A stretch of 64,000 nt of DNA from Maricaulis sp017643475 (GTDB lineage: Bacteria > Pseudomonadota > Alphaproteobacteria > Caulobacterales > Maricaulaceae), in NCBI RefSeq assembly GCF_047123815.1, contig NZ_CP138920.1:1922001-1986000 (forward strand). Direction: 5' to 3'. The translations under genes were made by a program, and so were the position numbers. Below are positions 34,024 through 42,335 of this stretch, in pieces. Within the stretch, counting starts at the first letter, position 1, and the number at the start of each line of letters is the position of its first letter. A model generated the notes under the pieces. That model ran no database searches. It saw only the letters and a program-made list of their open reading frames with translations, and was not told the DNA's origin.

Positions 34024-35163
34024 ATGAATATTCTCCAGGTCATACCTCAGCTTGATGCAGGTGGTGCCGAACGGACCACCCTTGAAGTCGCCGAGGCCAT
34101 CGTCGCGGCGGGTGGCCGTGCGCTGGTGGCCAGCCAGGGCGGACGCCTGGAAGGCGAACTGAAAGCCGTTGGCGGCGAGCTGTTCCGCTTGCCCATGGCG
34201 ACCAAGAATCCGCTTGTCGCGTGGCAAAACGTCTCTGCGCTGGAAAAAATCATCCGCGCGGAGAATGTCGCGATCGTACATGCGCGCTCGCGGGCGCCCG
34301 CGCTCAGCGCCAAGGCGGCCTGCAATCGTACCGGTGCTCATTATGTGACGACCTATCACGGAACCTACAACGCCCGGTCCGGTCTCAAGCGCTGGTATAA
34401 CTCCTTCATGGCCCGGGGCGAGCTGGTGATCGCCAATTCGACCTTCATTCGCGATCATGTTCTGAGCGAGCACCGGATTGATGAAGCGAAAATCCGGGTC
34501 ATTCCGCGCGGTGTTGATCTGGCTCGTTTCGACGAAGATGCCATAGACCCTGACCGCGTTCAGGCCCTTGCCGAGGCCTGGGGAATTGATGGCGCTGACC
34601 CGGTCGTGCTGATGCCGGGGCGCCTCACCGGATGGAAGGGCCAGCGTGAAGTCTTGCGGGCCTACGGACAATTGCATCGTGCCGGTGCGGCATTGCCGGT
34701 TCTGGTCCTGGCGGGCGATGCTCAGGGGCGGGACGCCTATGTCGCTGAGCTGGAAGCCATCATCGCGGAATACGAGCTGAACGACGGGGTCAAGCTGGTG
34801 GGCCATTGTTCCGACATGCCGGCAGCGCTGATGCTGAGCCGCCTCGTGCTGACGCCCTCGATCGAGCCGGAGGCGTTCGGGCGCACGGCGGCAGAGGCTG
34901 GTGCGATGGGCAAGCTGGTGATCGCGGCCGATCATGGTGGTGCACGGGAGGTCATCATCCAGGCCGATACCGGATGGCGCGTGAAGCCAGGAGATGTAGA
35001 CGAGCTGGCGGCGACGATTGAACAGGCACTCAATCTGGACGAAACAAGCTATTCCGGCATGAGTGATCGCGCTAGGATGCACGTTCGCCAGTCGTTTTCG
35101 ACGGAACAATTGCAAGCTTCGACATTGCGTGTCTACGAAGAGGTCTTAAACTCCGCAAAATGA
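34024..35163 (+). CDS. Glycosyltransferase family 4 (GT-B)
   Basis: This 379-residue GT-B enzyme begins ILQVIPQLDAGGAERTTLEVA, the typical N-terminal GGAER nucleotide-sugar acceptor loop of GT4 enzymes, and has the C-terminal EPEAFGRTAAEAGAMG donor-binding E-x7-E motif. GT4 enzymes build LPS core or polysaccharide from nucleotide sugars. Its stop overlaps the next glycosyltransferase start (ATGA), so the two are coupled and probably act on the same glycan. The ATG at 34024 was chosen because it begins the Rossmann strand. Confidence 0.92.
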   Translation: MNILQVIPQLDAGGAERTTLEVAEAIVAAGGRALVASQGGRLEGELKAVGGELFRLPMATKNPLVAWQNVSALEKIIRAENVAIVHARSRAPALSAKAACNRTGAHYVTTYHGTYNARSGLKRWYNSFMARGELVIANSTFIRDHVLSEHRIDEAKIRVIPRGVDLARFDEDAIDPDRVQALAEAWGIDGADPVVLMPGRLTGWKGQREVLRAYGQLHRAGAALPVLVLAGDAQGRDAYVAELEAIIAEYELNDGVKLVGHCSDMPAALMLSRLVLTPSIEPEAFGRTAAEAGAMGKLVIAADHGGAREVIIQADTGWRVKPGDVDELAATIEQALNLDETSYSGMSDRARMHVRQSFSTEQLQASTLRVYEEVLNSAK

Positions 35164-36143
35164 GTGAACCGCAGCGTGATATTGTCTACGTCCTTCACTG
35201 GGGCGACCTGGCGAGCACAATCCGCATGTTGGCGATCGCGCCGACCCTGCGTGCCGTACACAAGCGTGACCGTATCGTCCTGCTCACCAAGCCGGATTTC
35301 GAGAGCTTTCTCAAACACAGCCCGTATTTCAACGCTATCGAGATCGATGCCCTGCCGGACCAGCGCCAGCTGGTCTCGATCCGCGACAAGCGGATCAAGG
35401 CGGCTCATCCGGTGCGCATTTATGATCTCGTAGGCAATAGTGACAGCCGCAAGCTGAAAAAGCTTATCCGGTTCTCCAAATGCGAGTGGGTTGAAGTTAT
35501 TGCCGATCCCAAATCCGGCGAGCATCCGGTCGACGAGGTTGCCGGCAAGCTGAATGCTGCGTTGGGCTATCAGCCGGCACGTTACCAGCTGGGCGAGGCG
35601 CCGCCGCCGGATGCCTCCTGGGTCGATTACCTGGCCAAGAAATCACGCATGCTGGAGCCGGAATACTTCGGTCTTTCAGGTCCTTATGCACTTCTCTGCC
35701 CATCGGGCGAAGATGCCAAGGCGCAATTGCGCTGGCCCAAGGAAAAATGGGCGTCTCTGGCGCATGAATTGCTTCAGTTTGGCGTCACGCCCGCGCTGGT
35801 CGGCGGCCCCGACACACGCGAAGTTGGTCGTTATGTCAGTCAGGTTGCGCCGGGCGCGCGCGACATTACAGGCAAGGCCAAACTGCCCCAGCTGGCCGGT
35901 CTGGCGCGTCGGACCCGTTTTGTCTTCTCCGAGGACGTACCGCTGATGCATGTGCTGGTCGCAGCAGGCGCGCCGACACTCGCGCTGTATTGCAATGTCG
36001 AGGATCCTGCCTATATCGCACCGCGTGGCACTGCCCCGGTGATCCTTATGCATGCGCCTACCCTGGCGCAGGTCTCGCCGGCGGAAGCCATTCAAGCCAT
36101 GAAATTTGCCGGCGGCTTTGCCGATGCGCCCGAGGCTGCCTGA
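35160..36143 (+). CDS. Glycosyltransferase family 9 (heptosyltransferase-like)
   Basis: This 327-residue protein has the fold pattern of GT9 ADP-heptose:LPS heptosyltransferases: N-terminal DIVYVLHWGDLASTIRMLAIAPTLRA, a KLPQLAGLARRTRFVFSEDVPLMHVLVAAGAPTLALY segment corresponding to the donor-binding D-x-x-x-x-H region, and a central YALLCPSGEDAKAQLRWPKEKWASLA. The usual GNGVA loop is changed, so the donor may not be heptose. It is translationally coupled to the GT4 gene and followed by infC after about 150 bases. Confidence 0.86.
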   Translation: MSEPQRDIVYVLHWGDLASTIRMLAIAPTLRAVHKRDRIVLLTKPDFESFLKHSPYFNAIEIDALPDQRQLVSIRDKRIKAAHPVRIYDLVGNSDSRKLKKLIRFSKCEWVEVIADPKSGEHPVDEVAGKLNAALGYQPARYQLGEAPPPDASWVDYLAKKSRMLEPEYFGLSGPYALLCPSGEDAKAQLRWPKEKWASLAHELLQFGVTPALVGGPDTREVGRYVSQVAPGARDITGKAKLPQLAGLARRTRFVFSEDVPLMHVLVAAGAPTLALYCNVEDPAYIAPRGTAPVILMHAPTLAQVSPAEAIQAMKFAGGFADAPEAA

Positions 36144-36284
36144 CCGCGTCTCACACTTGCTTAATGTGTTCAATTCACCATAGTGCGCGCTTTCCCGCGT
36201 GCTGACTGAGGATTTTTGCCCCTTGGGGGCTTGATCCGAAAGGCTTGCGGGAGGATTACTAGGCGACAGTTTGCCGGCCACAAG

Positions 36285-36299
36285 GGAGATCAGGCCATA
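36285..36299 (+). promoter_or_regulatory. RBS and ATA start codon of infC
   Basis: The box GGGAG (36284-36288) lies 8 bases before ATA (36297-36299), in frame with IF3. No ATG or GTG with a comparable box begins a normal-length IF3. Rare start codons are the known basis of IF3 autoregulation in E. coli, where AUU is used. Confidence 0.75.
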
Positions 36300-36836
36300 G
36301 CCCGTAGACCACACGTTGCGACACCGCCCAAGAAAGAAGGGCCACGCATCAACCGAGACATTCGTGTACCGCGAGTGCTCCTCATCGACGAGAATGGAGA
36401 AAAGCAGGGAATCATGCCGACCGATGCCGCACTGGAAGCGGCCGAAGAGGTTGGTCTGGATCTGGTCGAGGTTTCACCAAACGCTGATCCGCCCGTCTGC
36501 AAGATCGTCGATTACGGCAAGCTGAAGTATCAGGAACAGAAGAAGAAGGCTGAAGCCAAGAAGAAGCAGAAGACCGTCGAGATCAAGGAGATCAAGATGC
36601 GTCCGAACATCGATGTGCATGACTATGGTGTGAAGACCAAGGCCATGACGCGATTCTTCGAGGCCGGCGACAAGGTCAAGGTGACCCTGCGTTTCCGGGG
36701 GCGTGAAATGGCGCACCAGAACCGCGGTATGGAAATCATGAACCGGGTCAAGGAAGACTTCGCTGAAACCGCCAAGGTCGAGTTCGAGCCGAAAATGGAA
36801 GGCCGTCTCATGGTCATGGTCATGGCTCCGCGCTAG
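36297..36836 (+). CDS. infC: Translation initiation factor IF-3
   Basis: IF3 checks the start codon and prevents 30S-50S joining. Starting at the ATA at 36297 the product is 179 residues, the usual IF3 length. It has the N-terminal domain (RINRDIRVPRVLLIDENGEKQGIMP...), the lysine-rich linker (about residues 78-92) and the C-terminal domain (KEIKMRPNIDVHDYGVKTK, then KVKVTLRFRGREMAHQNRG). The frame stays open to 36216, but that extension is not IF3-like. A terminator follows. The gene is not next to rpmI-rplT, which lie 24 kb away. Confidence 0.94.
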   Translation: MARRPHVATPPKKEGPRINRDIRVPRVLLIDENGEKQGIMPTDAALEAAEEVGLDLVEVSPNADPPVCKIVDYGKLKYQEQKKKAEAKKKQKTVEIKEIKMRPNIDVHDYGVKTKAMTRFFEAGDKVKVTLRFRGREMAHQNRGMEIMNRVKEDFAETAKVEFEPKMEGRLMVMVMAPR

Positions 36837-36865
36837 GCGCCGGTTTCACTGTAATTCACGAAAAG

Positions 36866-36888
36866 GGCTGCCTCGGCGGCCTTTTTTG
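36866..36888 (+). terminator. Rho-independent terminator after infC
   Basis: GGCTGC (36866-36871) pairs with GCGGCC (36876-36881), with a CTCG loop and one G-T pair, followed by TTTTTTG. A-rich sequence precedes the stem. Confidence 0.85.
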
Positions 36889-36897
36889 TTTGTGAAA

Positions 36898-36966
36898 TCC
36901 CTCTCCGCCACGGGGAGAGGTGGAGCGCAGCGAGGATGAGGGGGCGTGAGCGCAGCGAACCACTAA
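36898..36966. repeat. REP-like palindromic intergenic element, copy 3
   Basis: It contains CCCTCTCC-gccac-GGGGAGAGG followed by TGGAGCGCAGCGAGGATGAG. The layout is the same as the elements at 9853 and 16943, but the sequence after the palindrome differs more. It lies between the infC terminator and the stop of the convergent oxidoreductase gene. Boundaries are approximate. Confidence 0.6.
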
Positions 36967-36969
36967 CAC

Positions 36970-38586
36970 CTACCGTCCCAAGTTCCGCAGGATCTCCCGG
37001 GCGGCATTGTGCCCCGGAGCGCCGGTTACGCCGCCGCCGGGATGCGTGCCGGAGCCACACTGATAGAGTGCCTTGATCGGTGTGCGATGATCACCATGTC
37101 CCAGCACCGGGCGGGCGGAGAAGAGCTGGTCAAGGCTCAGCGCGCCGTGGAAGATATCGCCACCGATCAGGCCGAACTTGCGTTCCAGGTCGAGCGGGCT
37201 GTGGATCTGGCGGCCGAGGACCGATGCCTTGAAGCCCGGGGCCCATTTATCAACCGTCTCGATCATCAGATCGGCAACCTCTTCGCGATGATCATCCCAG
37301 GAGCGGCCATCAGGCAATTCCGGTTCGACGTGCTGGCAGAACAGGCTGGCGACATGTTGTCCGGCTGGTGCCAGGCTGTCATCGAGTGTGGAGGGGATCA
37401 ACATCTCCACGATCGGTTCCTTCGACCAGCCGGTACGGCGAGCATCGAAATAGGCTTCTTCCATGTATTCGAGGCTGGGTGCGATGATGATGCCGGCCGT
37501 CAGATGATCACCCTCGCCGGGCAGACAGGTAAAGCTGGGCAGTTCCGACAGGGCGACGTTCATGCGGAATGTGCCCGAGCCATTGCGATATCGGCGCATG
37601 CGGTCGCGGAAATCATCCGGAAGCGTTTCACCGTCGATCAGCTGGTTGAACAGCAGGGAGGGGTTGAGGTTGGAGACGACGTGTTTGGCAGCGAAAACCT
37701 GACCGTCCACCGTGCGTGCACCGGCCGCATATCCATTGCGCACCAGGACCTCCTCGACCTTCGCCCCGGTCACGATCTTCACGCCACGCTCTTCACAGCA
37801 CCGCGCCATGGCCTGGGTGATCGCGCCCATTCCGCCAATGGCATGACCCCAGGCGCCCTTCTTGCCGTTCACTTCGCCAAAGACGTGGTGCAACAGGACA
37901 TAGGCGCTGCCGGGGGAGTAGGGGCTGGCGTAATTGCCGACAATGCCGTCAAAGCCGAGCAGGGCCTTGATCGGCGCGCTTTCAAACCAGCCATCCAGCC
38001 AGTCGCCCGCTGACTTCGAGAAGAGTTCGATCAGGTCGCGCTTGGCGGTCAGGTCGAGCCTGTTGAGTTTGCCGCCGACTTCCAGGGCGCGGAACATGTC
38101 CGGCAGGGCCTTCAGCAATCCGCCTTCGGGCAAGTTGGGCGGGGTCTCCAGTACCAGGTCACGCAGCACGTCTGCGATCGCTTCCAGCCGGTCGTTGAAT
38201 TCATCGAGCCGTTCGGCGTCGCGCTGCGAGAATTTGGCTGTTTCGGATTTTGTCAGTTCATCGCCGGCCAGCAGATAGCCGTCTTCAAGCGGCAGGAAGT
38301 TTCCGATCTTGCGCTCGACGACCTTGAGGCCGTGACGCGCCAGTTCCAGATCCGCGATCACTTTCGGATTGAGCAGGGAGACGGTGTAGCTGGCGGCGGA
38401 ATTGCGGAAGCCCGGGTGGAATTCCTCGGTCACGGCGGCCCCGCCCACGACATCCCGCGCCTCGAGCACGGTCACGCTGAGACCAGCGGCTGCGAGATAG
38501 GCCGCGCAAACAAGGCCATTATGTCCGCCGCCGATGATGAGAATGTCTTGTTCTGGGGCCGGAAGCGGCGAGGAAGTCTGGGTCAT
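36970..38586 (-). CDS. FAD-dependent oxidoreductase (phytoene desaturase/PYROXD2-like)
   Basis: This 538-residue flavoprotein has the N-terminal FAD-binding motif DILIIGGGHNGLVCAAYLAAAG followed by TVLEARDVVGGAA, and the C-terminal HPGGGVTGAPGHNAA motif of the phytoene-desaturase/PYROXD2 group of amine oxidase-like enzymes. Members desaturate carotenoids or oxidise unknown substrates. It is the last gene of a six-gene minus-strand operon and the only one with a 39-base gap before it. The ATG at 38586 is favoured over an earlier ATG that lies within non-conserved sequence. Confidence 0.88.
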   Translation of the reverse strand: MTQTSSPLPAPEQDILIIGGGHNGLVCAAYLAAAGLSVTVLEARDVVGGAAVTEEFHPGFRNSAASYTVSLLNPKVIADLELARHGLKVVERKIGNFLPLEDGYLLAGDELTKSETAKFSQRDAERLDEFNDRLEAIADVLRDLVLETPPNLPEGGLLKALPDMFRALEVGGKLNRLDLTAKRDLIELFSKSAGDWLDGWFESAPIKALLGFDGIVGNYASPYSPGSAYVLLHHVFGEVNGKKGAWGHAIGGMGAITQAMARCCEERGVKIVTGAKVEEVLVRNGYAAGARTVDGQVFAAKHVVSNLNPSLLFNQLIDGETLPDDFRDRMRRYRNGSGTFRMNVALSELPSFTCLPGEGDHLTAGIIIAPSLEYMEEAYFDARRTGWSKEPIVEMLIPSTLDDSLAPAGQHVASLFCQHVEPELPDGRSWDDHREEVADLMIETVDKWAPGFKASVLGRQIHSPLDLERKFGLIGGDIFHGALSLDQLFSARPVLGHGDHRTPIKALYQCGSGTHPGGGVTGAPGHNAAREILRNLGR

Positions 38587-38625
38587 GACGGGATTGTTTC
38601 CACAGCCCGTCAGTTTCGGCAATGA

Positions 38626-39006
38626 CTAGCCCCACGCGCCCGCGACATCCCGGGCCAAAACCAGCGCTCGTCCTCGCGCAATCAGGCGGCCGTTCTCGCT
38701 GCGGCAGGTGGTTTCCAGGTCGACCAGATGTTTGTCCGGGCGCAGGCGGGTGATCTCTACCCGTGCCGTCAGCTCCTCGCCATAGGCCGCATCGCCGAGG
38801 AATTCGGTTTCCTGTTTCAGGTAATTCGTGCCTTGGCCCGGCAGATCCACACCGAGTAGATAGGAGAACATGCCGTTGATCAGGGCTTCCGGTACTGCGT
38901 GCGTCGAGCCCGGTGCGCCCGAAAGCCGGATGAGATCGTCTCCGTCGGTTCTGGCGAATATGCGAGAGGTTTCGACGGCCTGGCCGGTAGCAAGGGCGGA
39001 ATTCAT
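38626..39006 (-). CDS. MaoC/hotdog-like protein (half-size partner)
   Basis: This 126-residue protein has the second half of an (R)-hydratase hotdog fold: ALINGMFSYLLGVDLPGQGTNYLKQETEFLGDAAYGEELTARVEI matches the typical GM..SLL....PG.GT.Y..Q..F....GD...A.VE pattern. It lacks the D-x5-H catalytic motif, which is carried by the gene just upstream. Its ATG overlaps the stop of that gene. The two probably form a hetero-oligomer in which the partner is catalytic. Function inferred from fold only. Confidence 0.8.
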   Translation of the reverse strand: MNSALATGQAVETSRIFARTDGDDLIRLSGAPGSTHAVPEALINGMFSYLLGVDLPGQGTNYLKQETEFLGDAAYGEELTARVEITRLRPDKHLVDLETTCRSENGRLIARGRALVLARDVAGAWG

Positions 39007-39371
39007 CGTGCGATCTCCGTTTCCCCGAGACAGGTCGTCTCACCATCTTCCAAGCGTATCACTTTGAGGGATATCGTCATGTTTTCAGGTGTTTCGCTGG
39101 TCATTTCGGCCTCGAAACGAAGCGGGGTGCCGGCCGGCGAGGGTGCAGGATACATGGTCGATTGCCGGATCTGACGTGCGCCCGGGGCCAGTTCCTCGAC
39201 CAGTCCGCGCAGAACGGAACACAAAAGCGCGCCATGAGCCACCGTCTTTCCAAAGCGGGTGTGTGCGGAAAATTCCGGGTCGACATGGATGGGGTTATCG
39301 TCACCGGACAGGCGCGCAAACGCGTCAAAATCATCCTGGGTGAAGGAGAGCTCCCTGACCGCGCGGCTCAT
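39003..39371 (-). CDS. MaoC-family dehydratase
   Basis: This 122-residue hotdog protein has the hydratase-2 motif FARLSGDDNPIHVDPEFSAHTRFGKTVAHGAL, with the catalytic Asp-His pair in D-NPIH. MaoC enzymes hydrate enoyl-CoA to (R)-3-hydroxyacyl-CoA. It overlaps both neighbours by four bases: the acyl-CoA ligase upstream and the second hotdog gene downstream. Together they resemble a two-subunit (R)-specific enoyl-CoA hydratase. Confidence 0.88.
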   Translation of the reverse strand: MSRAVRELSFTQDDFDAFARLSGDDNPIHVDPEFSAHTRFGKTVAHGALLCSVLRGLVEELAPGARQIRQSTMYPAPSPAGTPLRFEAEMTSETPENMTISLKVIRLEDGETTCLGETEIAR

Positions 39372-40870
39372 TGTGTTGCCTCCGGGCAGGGCAGGAGGTG
39401 CTTTTGCACCTTGCCGGCCGCCGTGCGCGGCAGGTCGTATGTGAAGCGAACGTATTTCGGCACCTTGTAGGCCGCCAGACGTTCACGGCACCAGGTGCGC
39501 AATTCCTCCTCGCTGGCCTCCTGGTTGACGCGCAGGATGATGTGGGCACAGCCGACCTCACCCCATTTCTCGTCAGCCACGCCGGCAACGGCGCTTTCCT
39601 GGACGGCCGGGTGTTCGTCGAGAATATTCTCCACCTCGGCCGGATAGACGTTCTCGCCGCCGGAAATATACATCTCCCTGATCCGGCCGGCGATGAAGCA
39701 ATAACCGTCCTCGTCAAACCGTCCCAGATCGCCGCTCTTGAGCCAGCCATCCTCGGTGAAGAGCTTTGCGGTCTCCTGCGGACGTTTCCAGTAACCCGGC
39801 GTCAGACCTGGACCGCGGAACTGAATTTCGCCGGTTTCGCCCGCCTCCAGCGGCTGGTTGTCCGGGCCGGCGATGCGCGCTTCCACCATCTGCTGGGCGC
39901 GGCCAACAGAGCCGATCTTGTCCAGGGCATTGGCTTCATCGACCAGGAAGGCCGTCGGACCGGTCTCGGTCATGCCGAAACCATTGCAAACCGTTGCGCC
40001 ATGCCTGGCAAAGGTTTCCACCAGTACATCCGCCAGCGGAGCCCCGCCACAAGACCAGTGACGCAAACGGGTGAGATCGGTCTTCTCGAAATCCTCATGC
40101 AGGGCGAGGCCGCGATAACAGGCCGGGACACCGATGAAGACATCCAGCGTGCCTTGGCCGATCAGCTTGAGCATCGGGCCGGGCTCGAAACCGGGCAGGA
40201 CGTGGACCAGCCCGCCACTCATCAATACGGGCAGGGTGTGCAAGTTGATGCCGGCAGTATGAAACAGCGGCAGGAAATTCAGCGTCGCGTCTCCGGGACG
40301 CAGGCCAATGGCCTGGCCTATATTGGTATAGTTCACCAGTGCCATCTGATAGGTCTGGATCACGCCTTTGGGTTTGCCCGTCGTGCCCGAGGTGTAGATC
40401 AGATACCAGGGCTCGTCGCCGGGCCAGATCTCGCGGCCGGCATGGGGCTCGCAGCGATCCCTGCCTGCGCAGTAATCGCTGTCGATGGCGAGCGGTTCCA
40501 GTCCGGTCAGCGCACCGGCCTCGGCGGCTGCTGCGGCGTCTTCCGCGCCTGTCAGCAGGAGTTTCGGCTTGCTGTCCTCGATGAGCACGGTGAGTTCCTT
40601 GCCCGGCATGCGCCAGTTCAAAGGCACCAGGATCGCGCCCAGCTTGCCGCAGGCGAACAGCAGTTCGAAGAACTCCACCCGGTTCCGACACAGGACGGAG
40701 ACACAATCACCCGCTTCAATACCCTGTTCCGCCAGCCAGCTTGCGGCTTTTGATGCGCGCTGTTCGAGCAGGCGGTAGGTGATTTCCTCTCCCGTCTCGA
40801 TGACATGGAAGGCGGTCGCATCCGGCGTCAGCTTGGCGCGCTGGCGGGTAATGTCGGGCAGGAAAAACAT
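39368..40870 (-). CDS. Acyl-CoA ligase (AMP-binding superfamily)
   Basis: This 500-residue ANL-superfamily enzyme activates a carboxylic acid to its CoA thioester through an acyl-AMP. It has the P-loop YTSGTTGKPKGV, the NGFGMTETGPT substrate/AMP motif, a GDLGRFDEDGY hinge and the C-terminal catalytic lysine region PRTAAGKVQKHLL. The overall pattern resembles long-chain or feruloyl/aryl-CoA ligases, but substrate cannot be read. It begins immediately after the crotonase stop with no gap and overlaps the MaoC gene. Confidence 0.92.
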   Translation of the reverse strand: MFFLPDITRQRAKLTPDATAFHVIETGEEITYRLLEQRASKAASWLAEQGIEAGDCVSVLCRNRVEFFELLFACGKLGAILVPLNWRMPGKELTVLIEDSKPKLLLTGAEDAAAAAEAGALTGLEPLAIDSDYCAGRDRCEPHAGREIWPGDEPWYLIYTSGTTGKPKGVIQTYQMALVNYTNIGQAIGLRPGDATLNFLPLFHTAGINLHTLPVLMSGGLVHVLPGFEPGPMLKLIGQGTLDVFIGVPACYRGLALHEDFEKTDLTRLRHWSCGGAPLADVLVETFARHGATVCNGFGMTETGPTAFLVDEANALDKIGSVGRAQQMVEARIAGPDNQPLEAGETGEIQFRGPGLTPGYWKRPQETAKLFTEDGWLKSGDLGRFDEDGYCFIAGRIREMYISGGENVYPAEVENILDEHPAVQESAVAGVADEKWGEVGCAHIILRVNQEASEEELRTWCRERLAAYKVPKYVRFTYDLPRTAAGKVQKHLLPCPEATQ

Positions 40871-41668
40871 CTAACTCTCACCTTTGGGCGGTGTCTGCGG
40901 GTACAGGAAATCATGCATGCGCTGCACGGTCTCATCTCGATCGATGAGTTCGAGGAAGGCCAGGCGTTCGGCGTCCAGCGCTCGTGCAAGCCGGTCAGCG
41001 CCGCCCAGGCTGAGCAGGCGACCGGCGCGAATGCTGGCGCGATCAAGGGGCTCGCATTGAGTGATGAGCCGGGCAAGGCGATCATTGAGCTGTCGGCTCT
41101 CGCAGACCTCGTCAACAAGGCCCCGTCGGGCCATTTCGCCCGCGTCCAGTCGCTTGTCCATGCTGAGCCAATTGCGAGTGAAACCGGTTCCGGCCCGGTC
41201 TGGCATCATCGCCGTCCAGCCACCATCCGGGGCAAAGCCCACGCGGGCATAATAGGGTTGGGCGAAGGCTGTTTCGCTGGCGATGACATGGTCACAGGCC
41301 AACATCAGCCCGATGGATCCACCGGTCACAGGGCCATTGAGGGCGCAGACAAGAAGGGCGTTCTGGTCGACAATCCTGAGAAGGCTCTCGTTGAGCGTCC
41401 CGACAATGTCACGGGCGAAACCGAGTAGTCCTGCCCGGTTGTGCGAGCGGTCGTAAAACTCCCGGATATCACCGCCACAGGAAAAGGCGGTCCCGCTTCC
41501 GGTCAGCACGATCGTTCTGGCTTGCCGATATGTGTCCAGGGCCTGGCAGAGACTGCCAAGCAGTTCCGGCGTCAGCGCATTGCCCCGGTGCGGACGGTTG
41601 AGCGTCAGCGTTAGGCAATCACCGTCCAACCGGGTCTGGACCGGGTTATCGACAAGCGCGATCGTCAC
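40871..41668 (-). CDS. Enoyl-CoA hydratase/isomerase (crotonase) family protein
   Basis: This 265-residue crotonase-fold enzyme has the oxyanion-hole segments GTAFSCGGDIREF and NGPVTGGSIGLMLACDHVIAS. The second catalytic region reads YYARVGFAPDGGWTAMMP, so the usual glutamates of hydratases are not both obvious. It may be an isomerase or a side-chain-cleaving member. Its start overlaps the TetR stop (ATGA). Confidence 0.9.
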   Translation of the reverse strand: MTIALVDNPVQTRLDGDCLTLTLNRPHRGNALTPELLGSLCQALDTYRQARTIVLTGSGTAFSCGGDIREFYDRSHNRAGLLGFARDIVGTLNESLLRIVDQNALLVCALNGPVTGGSIGLMLACDHVIASETAFAQPYYARVGFAPDGGWTAMMPDRAGTGFTRNWLSMDKRLDAGEMARRGLVDEVCESRQLNDRLARLITQCEPLDRASIRAGRLLSLGGADRLARALDAERLAFLELIDRDETVQRMHDFLYPQTPPKGES

Positions 41669-42276
41669 GGACGAATGCCTTCAGAGATCATCGCGATCGC
41701 GGCGTCTGCGACTTCCTCAGCCGGGCGTTCCGTGCCCCAGACACCGAAGCGCAGTCCCAGGAAAACACTCATCCCGATCAGGGCCCAGGCGCGGGTGGAC
41801 ACATCTCCTTCCGTGATCTCGCCGCGCTCCGCAGCTTCACCAAGATTGCGCTTATAACCCTCGGCGAAACGCTGATAGTGTGCCTTGTGTGCATCAGGAG
41901 CGACGAATTGTGCCTCCTCGATGATGCGGTAGAGATTCTGGTGTTCGCGGGCAAATTCGATGTAGGCGATCAGGCCTTTTCGCTCGGCATCGATGCGGTC
42001 TGTGGCCCCCTCGACGCGCTCGGCGATCCAGGCCCGGACCATCTGACCCATATGAGCCACAAGTGCCCGGAAAATCTCGTCTTTTGAGTCGAAATAGACA
42101 TAGAAAGTGCCCAGCGCAACGCTCGCTCGACGGGTGATGTCACCGATCGATGTTGCGTGGAATCCATCCTCGCCAAACGCAAGTTCTGCGGCTTCGAGAA
42201 GCTTGTTCCGTGTCCGCTGTCCCCTGGCGGTTTTCGGGCTCTTTGAGCTCATGGCTGCATTTTCAGAAGTTGACAT
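41665..42276 (-). CDS. TetR-family transcriptional regulator
   Basis: This 203-residue regulator has a TetR helix-turn-helix (residues about 20-65: LLEAAELAFGEDGFHATSIGDITRRASVALGTFYVYFDSKDEIF) and an all-helical ligand-binding C-terminus. It is first in the acyl-CoA operon and divergent from the hydrolase-TonB receptor genes, so it probably controls both directions. Candidate ligands are acyl-CoAs. The ATG at 42252 (nine codons in) is an alternative start. Confidence 0.9.
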   Translation of the reverse strand: MSTSENAAMSSKSPKTARGQRTRNKLLEAAELAFGEDGFHATSIGDITRRASVALGTFYVYFDSKDEIFRALVAHMGQMVRAWIAERVEGATDRIDAERKGLIAYIEFAREHQNLYRIIEEAQFVAPDAHKAHYQRFAEGYKRNLGEAAERGEITEGDVSTRAWALIGMSVFLGLRFGVWGTERPAEEVADAAIAMISEGIRP

Positions 42277-42295
42277 ATGATTCAGTTTTCACAAG

Positions 42296-42312
42296 ATTGA
42301 CGATAAATCAAT
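42296..42312. promoter_or_regulatory. Candidate TetR operator between divergent transcription units
   Basis: ATTGA-N7-TCAAT is a perfect inverted repeat in the divergent promoter region between the TetR gene and the hydrolase. An outer imperfect pair (TGACATAT at 42270 and ATATGACA at 42311) surrounds it. It is a plausible binding site for the adjacent regulator. That link is inferred from position. Confidence 0.5.
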
Positions 42313-42335
42313 ATGACACAATTCGCGCCACCACG

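Noticed and set aside
36216..36296. Upstream in-frame extension of infC
   Set aside because: IF3 homologues start near the ATA. The extension is not IF3-like, and the RBS is placed for the ATA.
42296..42312. FNR/FixK-type box in the hydrolase promoter
   Set aside because: The spacing and half-sites (ATTGA-N7-TCAAT) do not fit TTGAT-N4-ATCAA. A TetR-type operator is more plausible from position.
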